Shown: positions 13,601 to 24,906 of the stretch, piece after piece
How positions within the stretch are numbered: the first letter of the stretch is position 1
Layout of the letters: each line of letters opens with the position of its first letter
NCBI GenBank assembly: GCA_963070105.1
Contig: OY718807.1
Coordinates: 5,491,001 to 5,555,000 of the forward strand
Reading direction: 5' to 3'
From: Litomosoides sigmodontis
Taxonomy: Eukaryota; Nematoda; Chromadorea; Rhabditida; Onchocercidae
Length of the DNA stretch: 64,000 nt
Position numbers and translations under genes: made by a program
Notes under the pieces: model-generated
The model's input: the letters and a program-made list of their open reading frames with translations, nothing else
Database searches by the model: none
Told to the model about the DNA's origin: nothing

Positions 13601-13882
13601 TTGATCTCATAATTTTCATGATAAAAAAAGAGATAGGAAAATACACAGATTGGCCGGATGACGTTGCTGCGTGCGCCGGATGTAATGCTTCAATTTTGGC
13701 TTCGTGTTGGCACTGGTGATGGTGGTGGTAACTGGACAACCGATAATGCTGTTGAGACTTCTACATCCATGGAGGATGAGAAAATTTTCTTGATGGATTG
13801 TGGGATGTTAACCAGATTGATTGAAGAAATTGAAAAAATTATATCAGTTGCTTGTAAATTAGAGCGTTTGAATTTGAAATAA
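10646..13882 (+). CDS. COMM domain-containing protein
   Basis: COMMD proteins form the COMMD/CCDC22/CCDC93 (Commander) assembly that works in endosomal recycling and cullin regulation. Five exons join in phase: 10646-10736, 11143-11220, 11470-11537, 11769-11939, 13649-13882, giving 213 residues. The N-terminal half is a helical stretch (CLDNLVSPLRVLLHASEPSR, DLWRCFNSLVRL), as in the HN domain. The C-terminal part fits a COMM domain: FRSLQCRLQIT runs across the last junction into IGRMTLLRAPDVMLQFWLRV, followed by an acidic Gly/Thr loop and a final leucine-rich helix (MLTRLIEEIEKIISVACKL). The length is normal for the family. I cannot assign the paralogue. The last intron is 1.7 kb, and the exon 5 acceptor (CACAG) is the weakest point. 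The first exon is GC-rich. A run of 17 G lies in intron 1. Confidence 0.65.
10769..10785. repeat. Homopolymer G run
   Basis: Seventeen consecutive G residues in intron 1 of the COMMD gene. They are striking in an AT-rich genome and could form a G-quadruplex or reflect a polymerase or assembly slip. Confidence 0.8.
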
Positions 13883-16800
13883 ATTGTATATTTGCAACTA
13901 CTACACGTTAATTGCCAAATTACAGGCCTGCGTATCATTTGCCTGCAAGAAGACAGAAAGGAATGGAGAGGAAAAAATTAGAATGTAATATAGGGAGGAC
14001 TCAGTATTTTGTGGTAACTGTTCTATGGAGGTAATACTGCCTTGTATCGGTCACTGACCAGATCACAAATGCTATACAATGTGGGAGGAAATTTAAAGGC
14101 ACAAAACGTGGTATAATAAGTATCCTGAGGAAATATCAAATCAATACAAAAAAATGCTGCTTTTATAACGATGAAAGTTGAAAATATTTTCAAAATGAGG
14201 GTTTTTTGAATACGGTTTCATGCAGTTGCATTTTTAACCAATGTAGAATTATATATGAACATGGATGTTAGCCTTCCCGAAGTGGTTTTATCAAAATTTG
14301 ATTGAGTTGTTATGTTGTATTTCCCGCAGTGCTGGCACTATTACTCTTCGTGACGTGAAATTTTTAATTGTTTCTTGAAAATTATTAATTTGTGAGGGCT
14401 TTGACTACTGCGAGAAAGTTGAAGCCCATTTATGCTAAAATTACAACGTTCTAGTGAGTCGCGTGCTTGGTTTATTTCCAAAAATGTTAGAAAAGCTTAG
14501 TTTCCTCTGAAAATGTAGTAGTGCTGTTCATGGTAAATGTAAAAAATGGAGCAAGTCAGAACACATTGATTTCATTGCGTATAAGCTAACATATATCCAT
14601 GCATGTCCTGAATACTATGGTTATTTATTAGCCACCTGGTTAGCTCTTGCCTCTTTCCTAAATCAATAGTTTTACTTGTAGTAGAGATGTAATAATGAAA
14701 GGAATTGGCTCTCAGCACTACTTTTTATATGTTGGGCTTGCTCTGGAAGAGTTAGACTACCCTATTGATTTGCAAAGAGGAGGAACAGCATCAACAACGC
14801 CAGTCAGCGGTAGAAGAGTCTAAGCCAAATGGTCTAAACTTGTGCTTAGGAAATTTTGTTTCCCGTTTCACTGTCCGGTTTTCTTTCGGGTTCTTACCCT
14901 ACATCTATTCTAAGCATTTTCCCATCTATTAGAGTTTTGGCATACAACAGTTCGCTCAGCAATTCGTCACTATTACGCAGTAGTAGTAATGTGCTGCGCC
15001 ACAGTTCTACCACCCCGGCGATAGCGGTCAAAATCTCTCATCCGACTTTTTTCCCCGCGGTCGCTTCTCTCAACTTTGAATATTAGCAGCAAAGCACCGC
15101 TACATTTGCTATTCTTAATTCACTAGCTTAGATAAGTCTTATTCGACCACTGAAACTTAATGATATTACGCTCCCAAGAAGTAGAGCGAGCTCTTATTCG
15201 ACTACTGTCAGCATGATTCTTATAAAATAGGACTTCAGGATAGCATCTTAAATAAAAATCTTTTGACTGATTACTAATTATCAAGCAAACGCTTAATGCA
15301 GCCAGAACTATTAGATCTTAGTGCTCTTCTAAACATTTCCCAAGCAAAGGATTTTTGGGCACTTCTAGGTTTAAATAATTCCATCTCGCTAGGTGGACAA
15401 GACTTTCACATTGAGCAATTTCTGATCCAAAGGATTCAATTGCAGAAATTTTTTGCATGCGTAAGTTAAAAACAGAAAAAATATAGGCTTACACCTAAAA
15501 ACTATTTGATCTTTTTTTTTATTATATAAGCATCTGTAATTTTACGATTATGTTGTGCAGGAATTTTCGACAATGGAAATTTAAAACGGAGAAGGATCAT
15601 TTTTGAAAAATTCTATGAATGTAGTTAAGATCAAATACTTCAAGGGTAGATGATCGGATACGCTTGCTGTTTTTATTTTACTGTGATGATCGAAAATTTT
15701 GGGAAATAAATCTGTGAACTTTCATTTTTCTATTCGTATAGCAATGATTTTTAGATTATTCAATAACTTAGGTTGATGCTGTCTATCGTTTTCTGACCAC
15801 TCATTATAATCCAATTGTCGGTGTTTTTACTTATATCACTTTTCAATTTCATTTTTACTCATTTGCCTTTTAACAAAAGGCATTAACATGTTTTTTCATT
15901 TATTTATCAATATGACTTATCTGGTTGGGTGGAGTGCTGATTTTGGATTTAGAGAAGGGAAAAGGAGTGAAGTCAATGAGGAAATAAATAGTTGCAACAG
16001 AAAAGATAACTATGCCTTATTCACTTCTACGTCTTAATTTGGATTTCTTAACAGCGCATTAGTGCTGTTGCTAAGGAATTCAAATTAAGATAGCAAATGA
16101 ATAGAAGTAAATGAGTCATACCTATGATTTCAGTCAGAACTACTAAAGATCTTAACAACAATACTAATGATTTAAAGTGGATAATGAAAAAGATAGGTAA
16201 TATTTAATATAATTAGTGCTCAGTAATCAACTTTCTGATTGCTAATTCTTGGATCGAGTTCCGAAATTCGGGAATTCTCGTGGTGAAACTTATGTGGTTT
16301 GTCCAAAATAACAGTTGATGATAGTAATGACTACAATAAGCAATGACTTTTTTCACAGCACTGATGATCCCTTTTATGCTTTGCAACTAGGAATACGTTT
16401 TCCGAGCAAACTAAGTTACTTATTATTTCTTTCGATGGCTGTCTTCTCATATTCATGTTCACCCACTCATCATTTAACTCTCTATTGGGGAAACTACAAA
16501 TCTTGGGCTTGCAATGACGCGAGCATTAGCAGACAGGCTTATATCATTCCTGAACAACTTATTAAGAATGCATCATTCCTGTCATTATGTCTATTCCATT
16601 CTAGTTTCTGTGATCAGGAAGTCTTCCTGGATTCACTTCCAGCTCGTATCTGATGAACTGAACAAGAACTGCTTCTTGTTGAAATTTCTTCCAAATGTTG
16701 CAAATACAAAAAAAAAAAGTTGAATTCTCTCTTCAGGGATGGGTTATAAATTTTAGAAATGAGAATTGTTGTGATGAAATGATGTTCATAAGCATGTTTT

Positions 16801-17963
16801 GCCTTCTCCCTTTCTACCTTTAAGGATAATTATAACTGTGATTAAACAGGCTGTAGAAGGTTCAAGGAGGAGGTATGAGTGAGAGCGGAAAATGTGTGGT
16901 GAAATGAGTCTGGGAATAGCGTAATATAGGTTTCGTGAAATTTAAAAAGGGAGCATGCACGTAGCAAAGTGAATTTCTATCAAGTATTCAAAAAGGGAAG
17001 CTTTTCTTGAATTGTCAGATTATTATTGTCTTAATGGAACTAAGCCTTTCATCATTAATAAAGCCTTCTTGAGAAGATGCATTAATGAATTGGAGCAGTT
17101 ATGACGTTATGTGTTGACAACAGCTTTACGGTAAAGCTTTTAGAAACAATAAATTGATTTTTTCATATGTAACTTATTAGAGGAAGCCAAAGTCTAAGCT
17201 TACACTATAGCTGGCAAAAATTCAACCTTCATCAATTTTTCAAAGTTTTTTAAAATCTTAAATTGAGCAGGCACACAAGATGACTGATAATAAAATGATG
17301 AAGATAGAGCTATAATGGTAGAAAATCGAACCCTTCGTGCGTTAACAGTTATGTGCAATTTAGTATCATCAATTTATCACACAAAATCCCGGTTGGCAGT
17401 TTTTTTTAATGCATCGCTCTTTTGCAATTGCTGCGTTATCATTTTATTATAATCAAACGATGAATTGTGTAGGCAGTTGGGAGAAGAAGTAGAAAAGAAA
17501 GAAGCGTTGTGAAAGCGAAGAAAATCAATTAATTTTCTACTTCGTACATGCAAAGTTATTTAGTTATTAGCTATTATAAATAATTTATGTGATTCTAGAC
17601 TATTTGAAGTTGGTTCAAGGCAGCTCGCTATAGTAATGTTGCTCTAATAACTTCAGTGACGTATATTTTCTCAAGTGCCCCGTTTTCTATGCTATATTGT
17701 TCACTCTTCTTCTTCTGAATTAATTAATTATTGATAATTAAAAATTGTTGGCAATAAGAAGTGCTGCGAGATTTCGTGCTTGCTTTGTAGTAGGTGCGAG
17801 ATCACAATTCAGGCAGACCAACTAGCTCCCTGCTCTTCCTTTCTCAGATGGCAGTGCATATGGAAATGTGTATTTAAATCGTGTCATTAAGTTAATTACC
17901 TGTGAATGAAGTTGTCTATGTAGCCAAAACAAGCGAGTAACAATGTTTATATAAAGGTGTGAA
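13883..17963. other. Intergenic region with a hairpin candidate
   Basis: Four kilobases between the COMMD and GPCR genes. No conserved exon was found; open frames at 14856-15086 and 16315-16723 match no family I know. The stretch 14830-15080 is unusually GC-rich. A long imperfect inverted repeat at 16016-16115 is listed separately. Confidence 0.45.
16016..16115 (+). ncRNA. Candidate hairpin RNA (pre-miRNA-like)
   Basis: A 100-nt imperfect inverted repeat. The inner stem pairs 16032-16050 with 16072-16090 (19 pairs), then ACAGC (16051-16055) with GCTGT (16064-16068), around an 8-nt loop (GCATTAGT) with a 3-nt bulge on the 3' side. An outer stem pairs 16016-16029 with 16102-16115 (14 positions, one mismatch). 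Read as plus-strand RNA, three of the four non-Watson-Crick positions are G-U pairs; on the minus strand they would be A-C. The size fits a miRNA precursor, but a small foldback element is equally possible. I recognise no known mature miRNA in it. Confidence 0.35.
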
Positions 17964-20900
17964 ATGCTGGCAGTGGTTGATCCTTCAGCGCTAACAACGG
18001 AAGCATTAGCACGTGCAGCGGTGATACTTTCCGTCGGCTTACTGTTAATGTTTTCCGCAGTTGTTTCTATAACGATAACGCTGTGTAACGATGCACTGCG
18101 TGATGTTATCGGTTATTACATGGTTTGTTGGCATTATCATTTCCATTTTTCTGAATGGCCACTCTCGGCTACTCGGTGCATCTTTCAAGCAATGACTTGC
18201 TAATTGCTTGAATGGACAGGAGTTATTTTTATATGATAAAACTAAAATCAAATTTCATTTTGCAAGATGAATTTGCATTTCACGCTAGTTGCAATTTGTA
18301 TCTTATCTATCTTTTAAAAGCCTTATTCACATAATAGCAAAGTTTTATGTGCAGTGCGTCTTCCCTTATCTCCCTCTATAACGTACCTTCATTAATTAAA
18401 ATTCAAAATTCATCGATTTTATTTTCAAAATCCACCTATTGAATACTATTAGCAACGAAGAGACTTATGTGAAATTAAATTGCTGAAAAAAAGGGTTATG
18501 ATGGAAAGTAGAGCACTTTTATTGTTGACTCACTTTTATTTTAACTTCCGTATATATTGAGATTTAATCAGTTTTTTCAGGTTTCTTTGTCGGCAGCAGA
18601 TCTGCTATGTTCAGTGACAATAATACCTACTAGTATGTACAGTGCCTTAGCACCAGATTGGCAATTTATGGGTGATAATTCATTGGTTTGCAAGTGCTCG
18701 GTATATTTAGAAATAGTTCTATTTGCTAATACTACTTATACTCTTGCATGGATTGGTATCGACCGATATGCTGCTTTGATGAAACCTCAAAGGTAAGCTG
18801 ATTGTTTCTGTCTTCCAAATCTGCTAGATAGCATCGTCTATTTGAGATAGTGCTCGGGCAGGGAGAAGAAAGAGATTCTGTTATCTACGTTGCTAGCTAG
18901 AACTTTCATTTCGCTCACTTTCTTTCACAAATTAGACTGCTGAGTCTTATTGCCCGTGTTTTGTGGAATCTAAAAATCATCAAAAGCTTAAATAGCTGCC
19001 CGGAGATGTTGCTATATGTTCCTTTACTGTTTACGCTAAATTTATTGTTTAATCTTGTAATCTGCTCAGATACGAGGCAGAACAAACGATAACCAGGTGT
19101 AAATGTTGGATTGCATTCACGTGGAGTAGCACTATACTCTTTTCGTTGCCTATTATTGTTGCTCGCATGAAGGTATCACTTTTTATTTTGAGGTGTCACG
19201 CTGATTACTTCTCGTAGTTCTCTCTCTCTCCCTCTTCATATTTTGTAATTTTTAACTGACCTATACATTACAAAAAAAGTCTTGAATAACCACAATAAAT
19301 TGTAGTAACCATTCGATAATAAGGCACTGTATTTAATGTTACATTTTAATATATAATAAAATATGCCTCGGAAAGCAGCATTAAAAGATAGAAGTGAGAT
19401 GCTTTACAAATAAAATTCTAAAATTGAAAAATGAAAATTATTATCCGATCGCATGTCTCATATAACGAAGTGTTATATTTATGTCCTCTCAGGTCTCCTA
19501 TTATCATGCAGCTGAACTGTGCCTGCTTGACTGGTCGGCAACGACGGCTTATAGTGTAACATTAGCCTCACTTATTCTAGTACCTTCTACATGCAGTATA
19601 TTATTCACTTATTGTTCAATTTTCTGGGCTCTGCGGAATTCACATGCGGTTAGTATTTTGCTTAATTCAATATTTTTCATCCTTGCGAATTGCATGCTCT
19701 TTCTGAAGCATACAATTACCACTGTTTAACACATGGATGGCTGAGCATTACCGGTGATGCCATCTTCCTGATGCAAATATTTGAAAATAATGCAGTTATC
19801 TGCTGAAAGCCTAGCATTTAGTGGTGTTTTTTTATTTCTTCTTCTTCAGGTGGAAGATTTGAAGAAAACCAATATAAAATAGCTGAATAAAATACTTCCA
19901 GGAACTGGAGATTAAGAATTAAAAATTTTTTTCGCTCAATACTGTTGCAATTAATCTTCTAGAATTTAAAATTACGTCGCTTTTACTGTTTACTGATATT
20001 TACTGGTGTTTCATGCTAGACGATTAATTGCTACAAGCAGTAGGATGAATATCGTGTAAAGTGAATTCAAGAGAGCAGTGCTAAATGATTCACATCTAAG
20101 ATCCAAACTTTCAAAAAGTTTTTCGTCCGACCATATTTTGGAGGAGATTCTTGAAGGAAATATGCATACATACTATAAAGAGCTGATTGATTTAGGAACA
20201 TTGAGTCGAAAAGTTTTCTTGGCAAGGTCATTTCCTCCTTTCAGCGTAGCCTGCAAGCTGCATATTGTGTGCTTTTACGTCACTGTGTTAGGTTGATGCT
20301 ACTTCAGCCCAAATTTTGAGATGAAAATTGTTGTGCAAGTTATTCTAGAGAAATTAGAAAGACGGTTTGGCATTCAGAAATGATCCATTTTGACGAAAGA
20401 TGCATTAAAGTTTTCTGCCAACATCTTTTGTGAAGCATATTGGAATGCAAAAGAATATTCGAATATCGCCATACTGCAATGACATATTCAGATCGAATTT
20501 TGCCCGAAACTGTCGTTGAAGAATTTCAGTTGTAATGCAAACGTCATGCGAATATCGTCAGTTCTTCAATGATAATTCTGCAAAGTGTTATTGCCTTCTT
20601 TTGAATTCACGTTGTGATAATAAAGGTAATTGCAGCTTGAAGATAATCAACGTTTGCTGCTGGAAATGGACCACAATTTCGCGATTTCCTTCTTCGTGCT
20701 CATTGCTTTCATTCTCTCCTGGTTGCCCGTCATCGCGGTCCGTTTCGTCCCACAATCGATGCTTAGTCCAGCAGATCTGTCAACGGTGGATTTCGTTTTC
20801 GTATGGCTTGCTATCGGTGGATCCTCCTCAAAACTGCTCATTTCATTGTTAATAAATCAGGAATTTCGCTTCGCACTCGGTCAATGTATCTCTGCATTCT

Positions 20901-20992
20901 GCTCATGTTGCTGCTTAGCAACATCAGCTGCTTCTCGAAGGCGTCAACTGGAATATGGAAGCCTTTCTGACCGACGAGTCCATTGCAGCTAA
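17964..20992 (+). CDS. Orphan class A (rhodopsin-like) G protein-coupled receptor
   Basis: A seven-helix plasma-membrane receptor; ligand unknown. Exons: 17964-18122, 18581-18792, 19070-19172, 19493-19648, 20072-20226, 20436-20514 (end uncertain) and 20636-20992. Seen: TM1 ([20 protein letters not shown]); TM2 beginning [12 protein letters not shown]; the TM3 cysteine and the E/DRY motif as [10 protein letters not shown]4 ([17 protein letters not shown]); TM5 ([19 protein letters not shown]); a long third intracellular loop; TM6 with SWLP in place of CWxP; and TM7 in which NPxxY is replaced by a segment around [11 protein letters not shown] Cys-rich tail (CSCCCLATS) may be palmitoylated. The TM1 Asn is not obvious. 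All junctions are in phase except the sixth donor, where GTC|GTTGAA and ACT|GTCGTT are both possible. The start codon is the first Met before TM1; an upstream exon cannot be excluded. Confidence 0.75.
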
Positions 20993-22547
20993 TATTAGGA
21001 TTCATTAAGTTAGCTTGAAATCCCTAACTTTTAAAGTTCTTATGAATCGGACTGTTTTGTGCGCCTCAACATCTCCATCTTCCCGTAGTAGATTTTATAG
21101 CAATTAATTGTTGACTATTTGATGAATCTGAGCATTCCACCACTTTTGTACATTATTCTTAATTTCTTCAAACGAGAAGGAAGACAGAGAATTTTAGATG
21201 TCCTTGGAAATTTGCGTAATTGATATTTTTATTATTTATTTATTTATTTATTTTATTAATTAATTAATTAATTAATTAATTATTATTGTTATTAAATTAT
21301 TTATTATTATCGTTTTATTATTATCATTATGAAAAAGTGATTGGCTTTAACTTAACAGCTTTCATCTGCCTAATAATGGCAGCTTGGCTGAGTCATCTAC
21401 TTTCTTGATGTACTTGTAAATTTTGTTGTCTTCTGGGGTCTTCTGCAAGGGAAGCTATATATTTTCCCTCAGAACTGTATCACTAATGCTGCGTACGCGT
21501 CCGTCTTCAATGCAAGCAAGAAGTATAAAAGATGTGACAAATGCGCTGCCGTGATGAATGCTCCTGAAAGCTCATGCTCTTCCACTTCTTTTTTACTCAA
21601 AATACTCAAGCACACTCAAAAAACCCTAGCCGAAAACATATTTAATCTTAGGGTATTTTGAGTATGTTGACAATGTGATTGATTCCATCCATTTAACCTC
21701 CTAATTTTAATATTCCGAACTTTGCTATATTTGAAAATGTATCAAATGTGAACATTGAATAAATGGAAATCAATGATTTCATTGAAGAGGTCGGTCTCTG
21801 TGATTGTGAAATGACTTAAAAATGTGTCAGTGCAAAAATATCTCGAATTTCCCCAACTGATGCCATCAATACGGGCTGTCGCACTCCTTGATCACTGCAG
21901 AAAGGCCTTAAGTCAACAACTATACGGTATGAATAATGAACGTAGCAGGAAAGGTCACTGAGGCCTTCATTTTTTCATTTAGTGTCGACAGCTTTTAACG
22001 CTGGACAATGTGCGGTTGTGAGTGGAAAAGGAGGCGACATACGTAGTAGGCTGGTGGTTTCGTACCGATTCTGGTGAGTTTTAAGTAAGAGGGGTTGCAG
22101 TTCAGAAGTGCAATTTTTTAGTTGTTTGGGAGCATCATGAAAGCTTAACGCATGAGCTTGTTAGGCACTCGTGCAGTAGGCTCAAATACTTCAGCAAATT
22201 CCAAAGTAAAAAGTGTGAAATCGGCGATGAAGTATCTACCTGGCTTAACGTTGTTGCAAAGTTGTTTAGTAAGAGTCTAAAGCGGTTAAATTCGATCATT
22301 AGCAAATGATAGTAATAATGGCTGCCTGGACTAAATTGATTAAATAATGAAGTAGTAAACCTCACCATTTCATCGGAAAAAGTACGTTGGCAAGAATTAT
22401 ATCTATTCAATTTTTATTTTTGATTTTTTTTTTATAAATGTAAGTTTCTCAATCAAAATTGGCATTTCGACTGGTGTGTCTTGCATGATCTCTTTGATCG
22501 TCTTTAACTTATTCGTTCTTTCAGGTTGCTACGGTGAATTCAGTCCT
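20993..22547. other. Intergenic, GPCR 3' flank and eIF4E2 5' flank
   Basis: No exon could be supported. It contains a low-complexity AT tract (21224-21325) and, just before the eIF4E2 start, a good 3' splice acceptor (TCTTTCAG ending at 22524) with no upstream exon in evidence. That acceptor is consistent with spliced-leader trans-splicing. Confidence 0.45.
21224..21325. repeat. TTTA/TTAA/TTA low-complexity tract
   Basis: Runs of TTTA, TTAA and TTA units over about 100 bases in intergenic DNA between the GPCR and eIF4E2 genes. Confidence 0.85.
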
Positions 22548-24664
22548 ATGTTAGAATCAACAGCTAAAAGAGATTCCAGAATTTCGGGTAATGAAAATTT
22601 GCCCGAAAGGAGTGAAGAATTACGGCAACAACCAAAATCAGATTTAGTACTATTTGTGGTATAGCCTTGTTTATATATTTCGTTTTGAATTTTTAGGAAA
22701 TGGATAGTTTTTTCATGGAAAATATTCGTTTTTGAGGGAATGTGGTAATGATCACTCGAAACAATTAGTACTAGATGCTGGACGTAGAATCCTCTGAGTT
22801 TGATTTGCTACAAATCGCGATTAGAACATATATTTCAGTAGTTGTTTTGTCTTATCGCGAATTTTTATTTTTTGTTTGCTAGTAACTATGGGATTATCCA
22901 CGAACGTACGCTATTTGATCAAACTGGATAGCTGTTCCTTTTAGAAACCGAGTCCGTGCAATAACAGTGAGCATCCCCTGGAATTCACTTATGTGTTTTC
23001 ATATTTTGTACGTCCACAAGGGAAATTTGATCCAGAAGATTATGCTTTATATGTTCAACCAGTGGCTTCATTTAATTCTGTGGAGCAGTTCTGGAATACG
23101 TACTGTTTCCTGAAGCGTCCGGCTGGCTAGTTTTATCTTATCGCTCTCTGTTTTCGTATCCCAAAAATTTGAATTTATTCAGCTGTCCGTTTTATATGGC
23201 ATAATTTTGAACTTCATTTTTTAAATTTTTTGTGATATTTTTGTTGCAAGCTGAAAAAAGGAATTAATGTAGATAAACCTTTTTATAGAGTACTTCAAAC
23301 TGAGCTTCTCCTAATAGTTAAGATTATTGTCGCATATAAAATTTTGATTTTAATGTAACTTGCACAAAACACATTTCAGATATCACTGAAAAAGTAGATT
23401 TCCATATGTTCAAAGAGGGTATCAAACCCGTTTGGGAGGATGATGCGAATCGAAAGGTTTTATTTTGCATTTTTGATAGTATGATTGAAAATTTATATAT
23501 TATTATCAAGAAGTGAAAGTTGCAACACTAATTTTTGATTTACTGACAGCGTTTAGTGCAGAGGACAATGTTTCTTCTTTATTTAGGGTGGTAAGTGGAT
23601 TTTGCGTTTGAAAAAAGGTCTTTCATCGAGAATTTGGGAGAATTTGATATTAGCAATGATTGGCGAGCAGTTTCTTGTGGGTGAGGAAATCTGTGGTGCT
23701 GTGTGCTCCATACGTAATCAGGTTAGTTTTACACATCAGTTGAAGGAAGACTTATTCTATCTACCCACGTTTTCCATGACTAAAAATATTCACTCTTTCA
23801 ATGAATTAATTTTTTTTTGCATATCGGTGTGCTTTTTACAGTAAGATTCTGTTTGTTATTGGGTATAATTAATTCTGTACAATTTGACAATTCCGGAATG
23901 ATATGATTTTATTTAGCAATAACTGCCAACATTTTTTTGATCATCTTTTAGTTCGCTTCGAGTGTGTAGGATAGCAGTTGTGTCTAACAATTATATTGAA
24001 ATTTTAGGTTCCTTTGATGGGAAAGGTAAAAGAAAAGAATTGCTCTTAGATTACCATGTTTATAATGCTTAGTTCTTCAGCTTTTTGTATATGTCTTATA
24101 GGAGGATATTGTTTCATTGTGGAATCGCACAGCAGATAACTTGGCAACAACAAACCGCATTCGTGATACATTGCGACGAGTTTTAAATCTACCTCCAAAT
24201 ACTATTTTGGAATACAAACGTCATGACGATTGCTTAAAGCACGTATTTGTTTTTATGTGGTTGATTCCTTACTGAAACGTGGAAAAACGTATGGAGGACT
24301 GGAACTAGTGATCATATGCAGGCAGACATGTCGTCGAAAAATTCTTTTGAAGTGGAATCTTTGTATATGTCTTATAGGAGGATAGCATTAAAGACATAGC
24401 ATTAAAGAGCTTTTTTTTAGATGAATTGTTAGATTTTTAGGTGAATGTATGATTTTATTTTTATTTTTTAGATAAAGAGCACGGGCCCATTCTTATGAGT
24501 GGAAGAGGTTGAGCAGGGATTGAACGGGCGTTTTATTCTTCTCAGATTAAATCTACTTTATTGATTTTGATTTGCTGCTGAATTAAAAAGGTTATTAAGA
24601 GATATTTCAGGGACCAAAGCAGTTATCGCCATACAAATGTGGACTTACCGAGAAGATAACATAA
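22548..24664 (+). CDS. ife-4: eIF4E homologous protein 4EHP (eIF4E2-type cap-binding protein)
   Basis: 4EHP binds the mRNA cap but recruits eIF4G poorly, so it represses translation of selected mRNAs in the cytoplasm. Exons: 22548-22646, 22945-23125, 23380-23456, 23587-23721, 24102-24242, 24611-24664, giving about 228 residues. Seen: HPLEFTYVFSYFVR, with Tyr at the first cap-binding position; SVEQFWNTYCFLKRPAD; FHMFKEGIKPVWEDDAN, with the second cap-binding Trp; GGKWILRLKKGLSSRIWENL; GEQFLVGEEICGAV; RIRDTLRRVLNLPPNT. All are diagnostic of 4EHP rather than eIF4E1. The start is the first ATG after a probable trans-splice acceptor at 22524. Odd: intron 2 (23126-23379) needs a GC donor (GCTG|GCTAGT) to keep frame and homology. 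The first exon could instead end at 22658. AATAAA occurs at about 24714. The symbol follows the C. elegans orthologue. Confidence 0.9.
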
Positions 24665-24906
24665 AATCATTTTGTATATATTGAATAGGCCTTTTTCATG
24701 TCTGTTTTCAGTGGAATAAAATTTTCTTTTATTGTATTCCCAGTAAATTAATATTAAAATTCTGCAATCGACTAAAATGTTTCTAAATTTCCTAATGTCT
24801 CACTTATGGAACTGTCAAATAGATTTTAAAGCAGTAGAAGAGATGTAATGTATGGGGGAGTGGGAGCCTTATTGTTTTAAGGGGCTAAGTTGGTTGTTGA
24901 AAATAG
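24665..24906. other. eIF4E2 3' flank
   Basis: Probable 3' UTR and short intergenic segment with an AATAAA at about 24714. No other feature seen. Confidence 0.4.

Noticed and set aside
13515..13938. Minus-strand open frames opposite the last COMMD exon
   Set aside because: The plus strand carries a COMM-domain C-terminus in phase with the upstream exons. The minus frames are shadows.
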